From: Hymenobacter sp.
GTDB taxonomy: Bacteria > Bacteroidota > Bacteroidia > Cytophagales > Hymenobacteraceae
Length of the DNA stretch: 15,312 nt
Direction: 5' to 3'
Assembly (NCBI GenBank): GCA_025362615.1
Contig: JANYFQ010000653.1
Location: forward strand, 1 to 15,312
The notes under the pieces are model-generated. The model ran no database searches and was not told the origin of the DNA. It saw nothing but the letters and a program-made list of their open reading frames with translations. Below, one piece after another: positions 1 through 6,634 of this stretch. Each line of letters starts with the position of its first letter. Position 1 is the stretch's first letter. Position numbers and translations under genes: made by a program.

Positions 1-214
1 TCCCTTGACCAAAACCGTTTTTCCCATCGGCAAAAGACTTTTTCCCTTGACCAAAACTGTTTTTCCCATCGGCAAAAGACTTTTGCCCTTGACCGAAACC
101 GTTTTTCCCATCGGCAAAAGACTTTTGCCCTTGACCGAAACCGTTTTTCCCATCAGCAAAACGGTTTTGCCCTTGACCAAAACGATTTTGCCCACGGGCA
201 AAACGCTTTTGCCC
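1..214. repeat. 21-bp palindromic tandem repeat array (42-bp higher-order unit)
   Basis: Ten contiguous 21-bp units run from 5 to 214 and appear to continue beyond the left edge. Two types alternate: one begins ttgacc and one begins atcggc, giving a 42-bp period. Most units carry a small palindrome, for example gcaaaagacttttgc in units 4 and 6, gcaaaacggttttgc at 156-170, and gggcaaaacgcttttgccc at 196-214. Units 1-7 are nearly identical and units 8-10 diverge toward the methyltransferase gene, whose stop codon is about 15 bp away. There are no unique spacers, so this is not a CRISPR array. Because 21 is divisible by three, several frames stay open through it and read as heptads, but I do not regard these as genes. 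The function is unknown; a protein-binding array or a palindrome expanded by slippage are possibilities. Confidence 0.9.
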
Positions 215-228
215 GTTGCCGGCAAGGT

Positions 229-2952
229 TCAGGGCAGCACCGGGGCGGTAGCCAGCTCCTGGTGCAGCTCAAACAGAAACGTGAGGCGGTTGAGGTCGCT
301 AAAAAAAGGGGCGGGGCGGTAGCAGGCATCAACGGCCGCATCGAGCACCTGGTGGGCCTGCAGCAGGGCCACGGGCACGGCCATCAGGTCGTAGAGCTGG
401 GCCAGGGGCACGGCAGAATGCTGCGCCCGCACGGCCCGCACGGCGGCGGCGGCGGCCACTACGGCGGTGCGCTGGGCGGGCGTGGGCGCGGGCGGAAACG
501 GGAAGTTGTGGTGCATCAGGCCGGCCGTGAGCAGGTAATCGTTGCGGAGGCGCTCGGCCACCTGCCGCGCCCAGGTTTTGTACATGGTGCTGGCCAGCAC
601 GCCAAAAAAGTAGCCCGTGGCATCGGGCATGAGCTGGCACTGGTGGCCGGCCACGGTGCCGGCCTCAAAAAAACTTACGGGCACAAACGCGTTGCGGCCG
701 GCCATAAACCGGGGCAGCACGGTGTAGGCCGTGGCGGGCTGGCGGTTGTCGGCAAAGGCGTGCGGCGGCACGGCCGGGGCGTGGCCTTCGCCGGGCCGGC
801 CGGCCCGCAGCCGCGCCACCTGGGCCACGCGGGCGGCCAGCAGGGGCAGGGCGGCCAGGGCGGCGGGGGCGGCGGTGGGCAACCAGAGGCACCAGCGCAG
901 CGCGGGCGTGCCGTACTGTTCGCCGCCCAGGTAGGGCCGCACAAAGCGGGCGGCCCCCGGCTCCTGGGCAAGCAGGGCCTGCTTTTCGGCCGCCGAGAGC
1001 ATCAGAAAGCCGCCGTCGTGGGCGCGGCTGCCGGCTTGCAACGGCGGCACGGGGCTCAGGGGGGCGGCCCGCTGGGGCAGCACCAGCGGTTTGGCGGCCA
1101 CCAGGTAGGCGTTGAGGACGGGGCCGCTGGTTTCGTGGGGGGCGCTGGTGGGCAGCGGGTAGTCGAAGAGCCGCACCGGCCGGGGCTGGGGGCCCAGGCC
1201 CACCACCGCGCAAAACACGGCGGGGCCGGAGCTGTTTTTCACGTTCCACTGAAAGTTGCGGTGGGCAAAGTGCAGGTGCAGGCCCTGGCGTTCGAGCAGT
1301 TCGGTCCAGAGCACCTGGCCCTGGCGGCCCTGCATCAGGGCCTGCGAATGCACCAGGGCCGCGCGCCCGGCCGTGCCGCGCAGCAGCTGCGCGGCCTTGA
1401 GGTAGTAGCCGGCGGCCACGTCGAGCACTTCGGCGCCGGGCAGGTCGGGGCCGAGCGCGTCGTCCAGGTGCAGGCGTTCGAGGAGGCCAATGTGGAGGAC
1501 GCTGCCGGCGGGCGGGTTGCTGAAGAGAAACAAGTGCTCGGTGGGCGGGCACACCACGGCCCAGTCCGTTGTGAGGCCCTCGCCGATGGCAATGCGGGCC
1601 GTGCGCCGGGCCGGGCCGGGGCCGTAGGCGGTGCCAAAATCGTCGCCCAGGCGCTGGTTGAGCTGGTGGTCGAGCAGCCAGAGCATTACTTCGGTCAGCA
1701 GCACGGCCAGCGGGTCGCGGTCGAGGCCGTGCAGCTGGCTGGCCTGCACGCGGGCGTAGGGGGCCAGGTGGGCGGGCGCGGCGGGGCCGGCGTGCGGCAC
1801 CAGCAAACGGACCAGCACCAGGTGTTCGAGCAGGCGCAGCTCGCGGTAGGCCACCGCCAGCAGGGTGCCGCTGCCGCAGTGCGGGTCGAAAAACGTGGCC
1901 GTCACCAGGCGTTGGTGCAGGGCTTCGAGCGAAGGGCGGTGGGTGCCGGCCTCGCGCAAGGCCGCCGTAAAGTCGTCCACAAACAAGGGCCGCATCAGCT
2001 TGAGCACGTGGAGCCGGGAGGTGGTATTGGGGGCCAGCAGGCGCCGGGCGGCCGGCTCAAACAACTCTTCGAGCAGCAGCCCCAGCGCCACGGCCTCTAC
2101 GTGCCGCCAGGGCAGGGCAAAACCGCGCAGCACCAGCGCCCGCATGGCGGCCGAAAAAGCCGGCAGCGACCTCGTGGTGTCAAACAACTGGCCGTTGAGG
2201 CGCGGCAGCGCCTGCAACGGGGCGGGCAGGCCGGCGGGGCGCCGGTCCTCGTGCTGGCCCAGGGTGCGGAAGCACAGCAAAAGCCAGGCCCCGAAGTCGC
2301 TGCCGTCGGGGCGGGTGTGGTCGGCGAGCAGCGCCTGCAACGAACAGCTGCCGAGCAAGCCCGTGGCGTCGGCGTACCAGGCGCACACCAGCCGCAGCAG
2401 CAGCACCCGCAGCGAGTGGCGGGCGTGGCCGGTGGCGGCCAGTGCGGCCCAAAGTTCGGCCACCAGCGCCCGCACGTCGGTGTTGGCCGGGTGGTAGCTG
2501 CCGGCGTACAAGCTGGCCGGGGCGGCCAGAAACCCAAAAAAACCGAGGTTTTCCGGCAGCTCGGCCAGGGTAAAAATGTACTGGCGGCCGCGGCGCAGGT
2601 CGTAGAGCTGAAACCGGGCGTAGTCCGACACCAGCACGTAGCGCGGCAGCGCGGCCGGGGCCAGGTCAGGAAAGTAATGGCGGTGGTCGGTGGTGGCGCG
2701 GTTGAGGAGGGCGCCCGGCTGGCGGTGCTCGACCAGCAACTGGCCCGGCACCACCGCCGACAACGTGCGCTCGGCCCCGTTGGGTTTGTGTACCACCACC
2801 CCAAACTGCGCCCGCTGGCCCAGGTCGGGGTCGAAGATGGTCAGGAACTCTTCCCAGAACGTACGCCCCGCAATTTTGCGGGCCAGGGCCGGGTCGTAGC
2901 GGGCGGCAAAAGCAAGGGCGCGGCGGTAGCGGTCGGCAAACGGCAAAGGCAT
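229..2952 (-). CDS. MmeI-like (type IIL) restriction/DNA methyltransferase homologue, probably catalytically altered
   Basis: Family members are single proteins with an N-terminal PD-(D/E)xK nuclease, a gamma-type N6-adenine methylase and a C-terminal target-recognition domain. The 907-aa length fits. SAM motif I is DPHCGSG (about residues 356-362), followed by the acidic GLDRD stretch (about 409) and motif IV NPPA (479-482). The family blocks YYLKAAQLLRG, FAHRNFQWN, RWCLWL and NDYLL...NFPFPP are recognisable further on. The nuclease region is abnormal: where MmeI has D-x9-E-x-K, this protein has S65-x9-E75-H-R77. Motif IV also ends in Ala instead of an aromatic residue. I chose the ATG at 2952 over an in-frame start at 2979 because a TAccTTcG promoter motif lies just upstream of it, inside the longer version. 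The C terminus is complete and no other restriction-modification gene is adjacent. Family assignment is firm; loss of activity is inferred. Confidence 0.88.
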   Translation of the reverse strand: MPLPFADRYRRALAFAARYDPALARKIAGRTFWEEFLTIFDPDLGQRAQFGVVVHKPNGAERTLSAVVPGQLLVEHRQPGALLNRATTDHRHYFPDLAPAALPRYVLVSDYARFQLYDLRRGRQYIFTLAELPENLGFFGFLAAPASLYAGSYHPANTDVRALVAELWAALAATGHARHSLRVLLLRLVCAWYADATGLLGSCSLQALLADHTRPDGSDFGAWLLLCFRTLGQHEDRRPAGLPAPLQALPRLNGQLFDTTRSLPAFSAAMRALVLRGFALPWRHVEAVALGLLLEELFEPAARRLLAPNTTSRLHVLKLMRPLFVDDFTAALREAGTHRPSLEALHQRLVTATFFDPHCGSGTLLAVAYRELRLLEHLVLVRLLVPHAGPAAPAHLAPYARVQASQLHGLDRDPLAVLLTEVMLWLLDHQLNQRLGDDFGTAYGPGPARRTARIAIGEGLTTDWAVVCPPTEHLFLFSNPPAGSVLHIGLLERLHLDDALGPDLPGAEVLDVAAGYYLKAAQLLRGTAGRAALVHSQALMQGRQGQVLWTELLERQGLHLHFAHRNFQWNVKNSSGPAVFCAVVGLGPQPRPVRLFDYPLPTSAPHETSGPVLNAYLVAAKPLVLPQRAAPLSPVPPLQAGSRAHDGGFLMLSAAEKQALLAQEPGAARFVRPYLGGEQYGTPALRWCLWLPTAAPAALAALPLLAARVAQVARLRAGRPGEGHAPAVPPHAFADNRQPATAYTVLPRFMAGRNAFVPVSFFEAGTVAGHQCQLMPDATGYFFGVLASTMYKTWARQVAERLRNDYLLTAGLMHHNFPFPPAPTPAQRTAVVAAAAAVRAVRAQHSAVPLAQLYDLMAVPVALLQAHQVLDAAVDACYRPAPFFSDLNRLTFLFELHQELATAPVLP

Positions 2953-2956
2953 GGCG

Positions 2957-2964
2957 CGAAGGTA
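2957..2964 (-). promoter_or_regulatory. Bacteroidota -7 promoter element of the methyltransferase gene
   Basis: On the minus strand the sequence TAccTTcG ends four bases before the ATG at 2952. It matches TAnnTTTG at five of six defined positions. The very short leader is like that of the divergent gene at 3026. No clear -33 element is visible. Confidence 0.5.
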
Positions 2965-3013
2965 CGGGCAGCCGCCCACCGGGCCGGCCTCCGGCCCGGT
3001 GAACGGCCGGCCT

Positions 3014-3021
3014 TACCTTCG
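3014..3021 (+). promoter_or_regulatory. Bacteroidota -7 promoter element of the enoyl-CoA hydratase gene
   Basis: TAccTTcG lies four bases before the ATG at 3026 and mirrors the element at 2957-2964 on the other strand. It matches TAnnTTTG at five of six defined positions. Confidence 0.5.
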
Positions 3022-3025
3022 CCCC

Positions 3026-3814
3026 ATGCTTCCAACCTTCGCCAACCTGCTCTACGAGCTCGATGCCGCCACCGGCATCCTCACCCTCACCGTCAACCGG
3101 CCCAGCAAGCTCAACGCCCTCAACGCCGCCACCATCGCCGACCTTGATGCCGCCGGCCGCGCCGCCCGCGCCGACCCCGCCGTGCGGGCCATCCTGCTCA
3201 CGGGCAGCGGCGAAAAAGCCTTCGTGGCCGGGGCCGACATCGCCGAGCTATCCGCCCTCACGCCCGCCCAGGCCCAGGGCGCGGCCGAAGCCGGCCAAAC
3301 GGCGTTCCGGCGCTTCGAAACCAGCCCCAAGCCCACCCTGGCCGCCGTAAATGGCTTTGCGCTGGGCGGCGGCTGCGAGCTGGCCATGGCCTGCCACCTG
3401 CGCGTGGCCGCCGACACCGCCCGCTTCGGCCAACCCGAAGTAAACCTGGGCCTGCTGCCCGGCTACGGCGGCACCCAGCGCCTGCCGCGCCTCATCGGCA
3501 GGGGCAAAGCCCTCGAATTGCTCCTCACCGCCGACACTATTAAAGCCGACGAAGCCCTGCGCCTGGGCCTGGCCAACCACGTAGTGCCCGCCGCCGAGCT
3601 GCTGGCGTTTTCGCGGGCGCTGCTGGCCAAAATCCTCACCAAAGCCCCGCTGGCCGTGGCGATGGTCATTGATTGCGTGAATGCTTATTCGGCCGGCGAG
3701 GATGGTTTTACGGCCGAGGCGGTGGCGTTTGGGAAGGCGTTTGGGACGGAAGATTTTAAGGAGGGCACCACGGCCTTTGTGGAGAAGCGGGCGGCGGTGT
3801 TTGCGGGGCGGTAG
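3026..3814 (+). CDS. Enoyl-CoA hydratase/isomerase (crotonase) family protein
   Basis: This 262-aa protein has the normal length for a crotonase. The family hydrates trans-2-enoyl-CoA to 3-hydroxyacyl-CoA in the cytoplasm, in fatty-acid or branched-chain and aromatic acid breakdown. The oxyanion-hole segment AFVAGADI is at 65-72 and NGFALGGGCE at 109-118. The two catalytic glutamates of hydratases are present as E118 and E138 (in GQPEVNLG), followed by GYGGTQRLPRLIG. I chose the ATG at 3026 because it follows the promoter motif at 3014; an upstream in-frame ATG at 2951 would overlap the divergent gene's start. Its stop codon (3812-3814) lies inside the inverted repeat at 3811-3906. The substrate cannot be deduced, and no other beta-oxidation gene is nearby. 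It might serve acyl-CoA products of aromatic catabolism, but nothing here proves that. Confidence 0.93.
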   Translation: MLPTFANLLYELDAATGILTLTVNRPSKLNALNAATIADLDAAGRAARADPAVRAILLTGSGEKAFVAGADIAELSALTPAQAQGAAEAGQTAFRRFETSPKPTLAAVNGFALGGGCELAMACHLRVAADTARFGQPEVNLGLLPGYGGTQRLPRLIGRGKALELLLTADTIKADEALRLGLANHVVPAAELLAFSRALLAKILTKAPLAVAMVIDCVNAYSAGEDGFTAEAVAFGKAFGTEDFKEGTTAFVEKRAAVFAGR

Positions 3815-3906
3815 CGCGGGTTTTCAACCCGCGCGTGGGCGGCTCCCGGCGTTTCATCTGGTGCGCGTTATTATCTCCTCACGCGCGGGTTGAAAACCCG
3901 CGCTAC
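3811..3906. repeat. REP-like inverted pair between convergent genes
   Basis: Two perfect 27-bp inverted arms lie at 3811-3837 and 3880-3906, separated by 42 bp. Each arm contains its own hairpin (gcgcgggtt, ttc, aacccgcgc). The layout is that of a REP doublet (BIME). The stop of the crotonase gene (3812-3814) is in the left arm. The flippase reading frame crosses the right arm and stops at 3871-3873. A role as a bidirectional terminator is plausible from the convergent position but not shown. Confidence 0.85.
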
Positions 3907-5391
3907 CACTCCTTCCACCACGGCCAGCACCGCCACAAACCCCAGCGTGAGGCCCAGGTGCCAAGCGTGGCGGGGCCACCAACCGGCCACTTCCACAAAC
4001 CAACCCGCCCCTACCACGGCACAAGCCACCAGCAGCCACAGCCCCAGCCGCCCCATCGGGTAGGGCACCGGAAAGTGGCGCTCGCCCAGCCGCCAGCAGG
4101 CCAGGGCCATGCCCGCGTAGCACACCAGCGTGGCCACGGCGGCCCCCAGATACCCCCACACGGGTATCAGAAAGAAGTTGAGGGCGATGGTGACGACCGC
4201 CCCGCCCAGCCCGATGTAAGAGCCGAAGTACGTTTTATCCGTCAGCTTGAACCACACCGACAAGTTGTAGTACACCCCCAAAAACAGGTTGGCCAGCAGC
4301 AGAATGGGCACCACCACCAGTCCCTCGCGGTACTCGGGCCGCCGCAAAAACACGGCCCCCAGGTCTTCGACATTCAGACTGATGGCCACGAAGATGACCG
4401 CGCAGCACAGCGTGAACCACTTGAGCACGAGGGCGAACGTAGCGGGCGAATTCTTGTCGGTGCTCTGGGCGAAAAAGAACGGCTCGGCCGCGTAGCGAAA
4501 CGCCTGAATGACCAACGACATGAAAATACTGAGCTTGTAGCAGGCCCCGTAAATGCCCACCGCCGCCAGGCTGCTGCGGCCGGGGTAGTAGCCCACGGGC
4601 AGCCAACGCGGCAGCAAAATGCGGTCGAGGGTTTCGTTCACCATGCCGGCCAGGCCCATCGCGAGCAGGGGCGCGGCGTAAGCCAGCAGGGGTTTGAGGA
4701 AGCCCGGCGCAAGCTGGGGGCGGAAGTCGAGCAGCTCGGGGGCCAGCAGCAGCAGCGTGGCCGCGCTGGCCGCCAGGTTGGCCAAAAACACGTAGCCGAT
4801 GCCCAGCGTGGGGTCGTACACGGCGGCCACCAGCGGCTGCAACACGCCCAGCATTTTCCCGCTGGCCACGGCCGGGCACAGCACAATAAAAAACAGGTTC
4901 AGCCCCACGTTGAGCACAATGCTGGCCATGCGGATGGCAGCAAAGCGCCGGGCTTTGTTTTCGAGCCGCAGCCGGGCAAAGGGCAGCGCCGCCAACGCAT
5001 CAAGCCCCAGAATGAGGGCCACCCACACGGCGTAGCGCTCGTGCCCGGCCGGCACGTCGAGCAGGCCCAGCAGCGGGCGGGCGGCCCCGGCCAGCACGGC
5101 CGTGCCCACGGCGCTCGTGAGCAGCAGCAGGGTCAGCAGCTGGCTATAAAGCCGCTGCCGGTCGGCCCCCGCCCGGTTGGCAAACCGGAAGAAGGTCGTT
5201 TCCATCCCGTAGGTAAACACCACGTTGAGGAAAGCCACGTAGGCGTAGAGGCCCGTGACAACGCCGTACTCGGCCGCCGCAAACGCCGCCGTGTACACCG
5301 GCACGAGCAAGTACGTAAGCACCCGGCCCACAATGCTGCTGATGCCGTAAATGGCCGTCTGGGAAGCCAGCCGCTGGGCGAGGGAAGGCAC
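3871..5391 (-). CDS. Wzx-type oligosaccharide flippase / polysaccharide biosynthesis membrane protein
   Basis: This 506-aa, strongly hydrophobic protein has about 12-14 predicted membrane spans. Its N terminus (LASQTAIYGISSIVGRVLTY) is typical of RfbX/Wzx-like proteins of the MOP superfamily in Bacteroidota. Such proteins move undecaprenyl-linked glycans across the inner membrane. The reading frame stays open upstream to about 5601, but those roughly 70 residues are Arg/Pro-rich, come from palindromic intergenic DNA and do not look like protein. I therefore place the start at the GTG at 5391, which is preceded by an AT-rich leader; no nearby in-frame ATG exists. The last residues (RVFNPRVRR) are encoded by the REP-like arm at 3880-3906, so the natural C terminus has probably been replaced or extended. 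It lies downstream of the beta-barrel gene on the same strand, with a 226-bp gap. Confidence 0.85.
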   Translation of the reverse strand: MPSLAQRLASQTAIYGISSIVGRVLTYLLVPVYTAAFAAAEYGVVTGLYAYVAFLNVVFTYGMETTFFRFANRAGADRQRLYSQLLTLLLLTSAVGTAVLAGAARPLLGLLDVPAGHERYAVWVALILGLDALAALPFARLRLENKARRFAAIRMASIVLNVGLNLFFIVLCPAVASGKMLGVLQPLVAAVYDPTLGIGYVFLANLAASAATLLLLAPELLDFRPQLAPGFLKPLLAYAAPLLAMGLAGMVNETLDRILLPRWLPVGYYPGRSSLAAVGIYGACYKLSIFMSLVIQAFRYAAEPFFFAQSTDKNSPATFALVLKWFTLCCAVIFVAISLNVEDLGAVFLRRPEYREGLVVVPILLLANLFLGVYYNLSVWFKLTDKTYFGSYIGLGGAVVTIALNFFLIPVWGYLGAAVATLVCYAGMALACWRLGERHFPVPYPMGRLGLWLLVACAVVGAGWFVEVAGWWPRHAWHLGLTLGFVAVLAVVEGVVARVFNPRVRR

Positions 5392-5401
5392 GGGTTTGTT
5401 G

Positions 5402-5431
5402 GTTAATTGTTGAATGGTTGCCTTGTTAAAT
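5402..5431 (-). repeat. ATTYAAC heptamer repeats in the flippase leader
   Basis: On the minus strand, just before the GTG start, there are three heptamers: ATTTAAC (5425-5431), then ATTCAAC and AATTAAC in tandem (5402-5415). The dehydrogenase leader at 14283-14310 has the same word in tandem. This could be an AT-rich, unstructured translation enhancer or a repeat family of its own. Confidence 0.5.
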
Positions 5432-5482
5432 GGTTGCCGTTTCGGGAGCTTGTTCAACCAGGGCGGCCGGGTCGCCTCGTTT

Positions 5483-5528
5483 GGGCAAGCGCCCGGCGGC
5501 TCCGGCCGCCGCCGGGCGGGCGCTGCCC
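5483..5528. repeat. GC-rich imperfect inverted repeat upstream of the flippase
   Basis: The left arm gggcaagcgcccggcggc (5483-5500) pairs imperfectly with 5505-5528, with small indels. It sits between the end of the beta-barrel gene and the flippase start. It may act as a terminator or a REP-type element. Confidence 0.55.
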
Positions 5529-5617
5529 TTACCCCTGCACGTTTTGCGCGTGGTTCGTTGCGCTTCCGGCCCGGCGACCGCCCCCAACAACCATTCAGCA
5601 ATCAAGCAAGCAAGCCC

Positions 5618-6472
5618 TCACAACGGCACATTAAACCCAAAGGCCGCAATGAACTGCCCCGACCCAAAAACGTGGGTGGCGCGGCCCTGTTGGTCGGCTC
5701 CGAGCCAGGTGTTGGTGTAGTTGGCGAAGGCCCCTTGCACGTCGGACTGCAAAAAGAAGTACCGAAACACATCGAGCCGCAGCCCCACGCTGCCCCCGGC
5801 CACCCAGCCGTGGTAATGAAACGGCCCCTCGGCGTGGTTGCCCAGCACCGTGGACACGGTGTAGCTAATCAGCGGCCCGGCCCCCACCTTGCCGATGGCG
5901 CTCAGGGCCAGGTAGCGGCCCACCCGCAGCCGCTGCCGCTTCACGAGGTTCAGCAGGAGGTAATTGTTGCCGTTGGTGTGCTGCAAATGCACGAAATCGG
6001 GCGTCACGAGCGTGTCTTTATCGAGCTGGTGCCCCCGAATCTGGCCCCGGACGTGGATGACCTGGTTGTCGTCGACGACGTACTTGAGGTGGTTCCAGCT
6101 CACTTCCACCCCCAGGTCGTGCCGGTCGTTGAAGAGGTAGCCCGCCGTGAGGTCGTACTGCGGAATGGTCCAGGAGTTGAAGCGCCAGAAGTCCTGAAAA
6201 TCGGGCTTGTCGCTGGCGCGGGCATCCACGAAGGTGAAGTCGTAGTTGTCGGTCGTGGTGTTCACGAAGCGGATGTCGGAGCGGGTGTACACCTCGCGGT
6301 TGTAGCCCCAACTCACGTAGGCCGTGCCCCGGTGCGGCCCCAGGGGCAGCGTGGCCAGGCGGGGCGTAGCGGCGGTTTGGGTGGGGGCGGGGGGCAACGC
6401 CGGCCGGGCATTTTGGGCGGCGGCCGGGCCAGCCAGCGCCGTTAAGCCAGCGAACAGCAGATGAAATCGCAT
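5618..6472 (-). CDS. Putative secreted outer-membrane beta-barrel protein
   Basis: The protein has 284 aa. Residues 1-22 form a clear signal peptide (MRFHLLFAGLTALAGPAAAQ, cleavage near AAA/Q). A Pro/Ala-rich linker follows, and then a body of alternating aromatic and polar strands such as GTAYVSWGYNREVYTR, YDLTAGYLFNDRHDLGVEVSW and GQFIAAFGFNVPL. The last strand ends in a hydrophobic residue close to the C terminus, as in outer-membrane barrels. I recognise no named family. The ATG at 6472 is preferred over a TTG at 6487 because the signal peptide begins there and a good promoter (6507-6514) lies 34 bases upstream. It could be a small porin-like or structural barrel; function unknown. Confidence 0.75.
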   Translation of the reverse strand: MRFHLLFAGLTALAGPAAAQNARPALPPAPTQTAATPRLATLPLGPHRGTAYVSWGYNREVYTRSDIRFVNTTTDNYDFTFVDARASDKPDFQDFWRFNSWTIPQYDLTAGYLFNDRHDLGVEVSWNHLKYVVDDNQVIHVRGQIRGHQLDKDTLVTPDFVHLQHTNGNNYLLLNLVKRQRLRVGRYLALSAIGKVGAGPLISYTVSTVLGNHAEGPFHYHGWVAGGSVGLRLDVFRYFFLQSDVQGAFANYTNTWLGADQQGRATHVFGSGQFIAAFGFNVPL

Positions 6473-6506
6473 CAACGGAAAAATCAATAAAAGGTCGGGT
6501 AAGCGG

Positions 6507-6514
6507 CAAAGTTA
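6507..6514 (-). promoter_or_regulatory. Bacteroidota -7 promoter element of the beta-barrel gene
   Basis: TAACTTTG on the minus strand matches TAnnTTTG exactly. It lies 34 bases before the ATG at 6472 and next to the inverted repeat at 6523-6628. No clear -33 element is seen. Confidence 0.6.
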
Positions 6515-6522
6515 CAGCGGCC

Positions 6523-6628
6523 GTTAGCAGGGTGTACCACCAAGCGCAGCTTGGTCTCGCGTTGAACGGTGACGTTCACGGGCCACCTACGCGAGACCAA
6601 GCACAGCTTGGTGGTACACTGTGCTAAC
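6523..6628. repeat. REP-like inverted pair (40-bp arms)
   Basis: Arms at 6523-6562 and 6589-6628 match at 35 of 40 positions by my alignment, with a 26-bp centre. Each arm holds an inner hairpin (ccaagcgcagcttgg in the left arm, ccaagcacagcttgg in the right). Inner mismatches keep the hairpins intact. The element fills the gap between the stop of the upstream gene (6635) and the promoter of the beta-barrel gene. Confidence 0.85.
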
Positions 6629-6634
6629 CGCCCG

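Larger units (their letters stand above)
2950..3028. repeat. 79-bp near-palindrome spanning two divergent promoters and start codons
   Basis: By my pairing, 32 of 39 base pairs match around a centre at 2989. The core is a perfect 11-bp inverted repeat (2977-2987 with 2991-3001, arm caccgggccgg, 3-base loop). The outer pairs include both TAccTTcG promoter motifs and both ATG codons. It may be an operator or a hairpin that couples the two promoters, or the relic of an inverted duplication of a promoter. Confidence 0.75.

Noticed and set aside
1..214. CRISPR array
   Set aside because: The repeats are contiguous with no unique spacers, and no cas gene is present.
1..322. Open plus-strand frame through the 21-bp repeats, reading as a 7-residue repeat protein
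   Set aside because: A 21-bp period keeps several frames open on both strands. The downstream part is antisense to the methyltransferase and has no protein character.
262..3147. Very long open frame antisense to the methyltransferase (plus strand)
   Set aside because: It is rich in Gly, Gln, His and Arg, a shadow effect of GC-rich coding DNA. The minus-strand protein has clear family motifs.
3835..5406. Long plus-strand open frame antisense to the flippase
   Set aside because: The composition is His/Gln/Arg-rich shadow sequence, and the opposite strand encodes a recognisable membrane protein.
5414..6445. Plus-strand open frame antisense to the beta-barrel gene
   Set aside because: Low-complexity Val/Gly/His shadow; the opposite strand has a signal peptide and a promoter.
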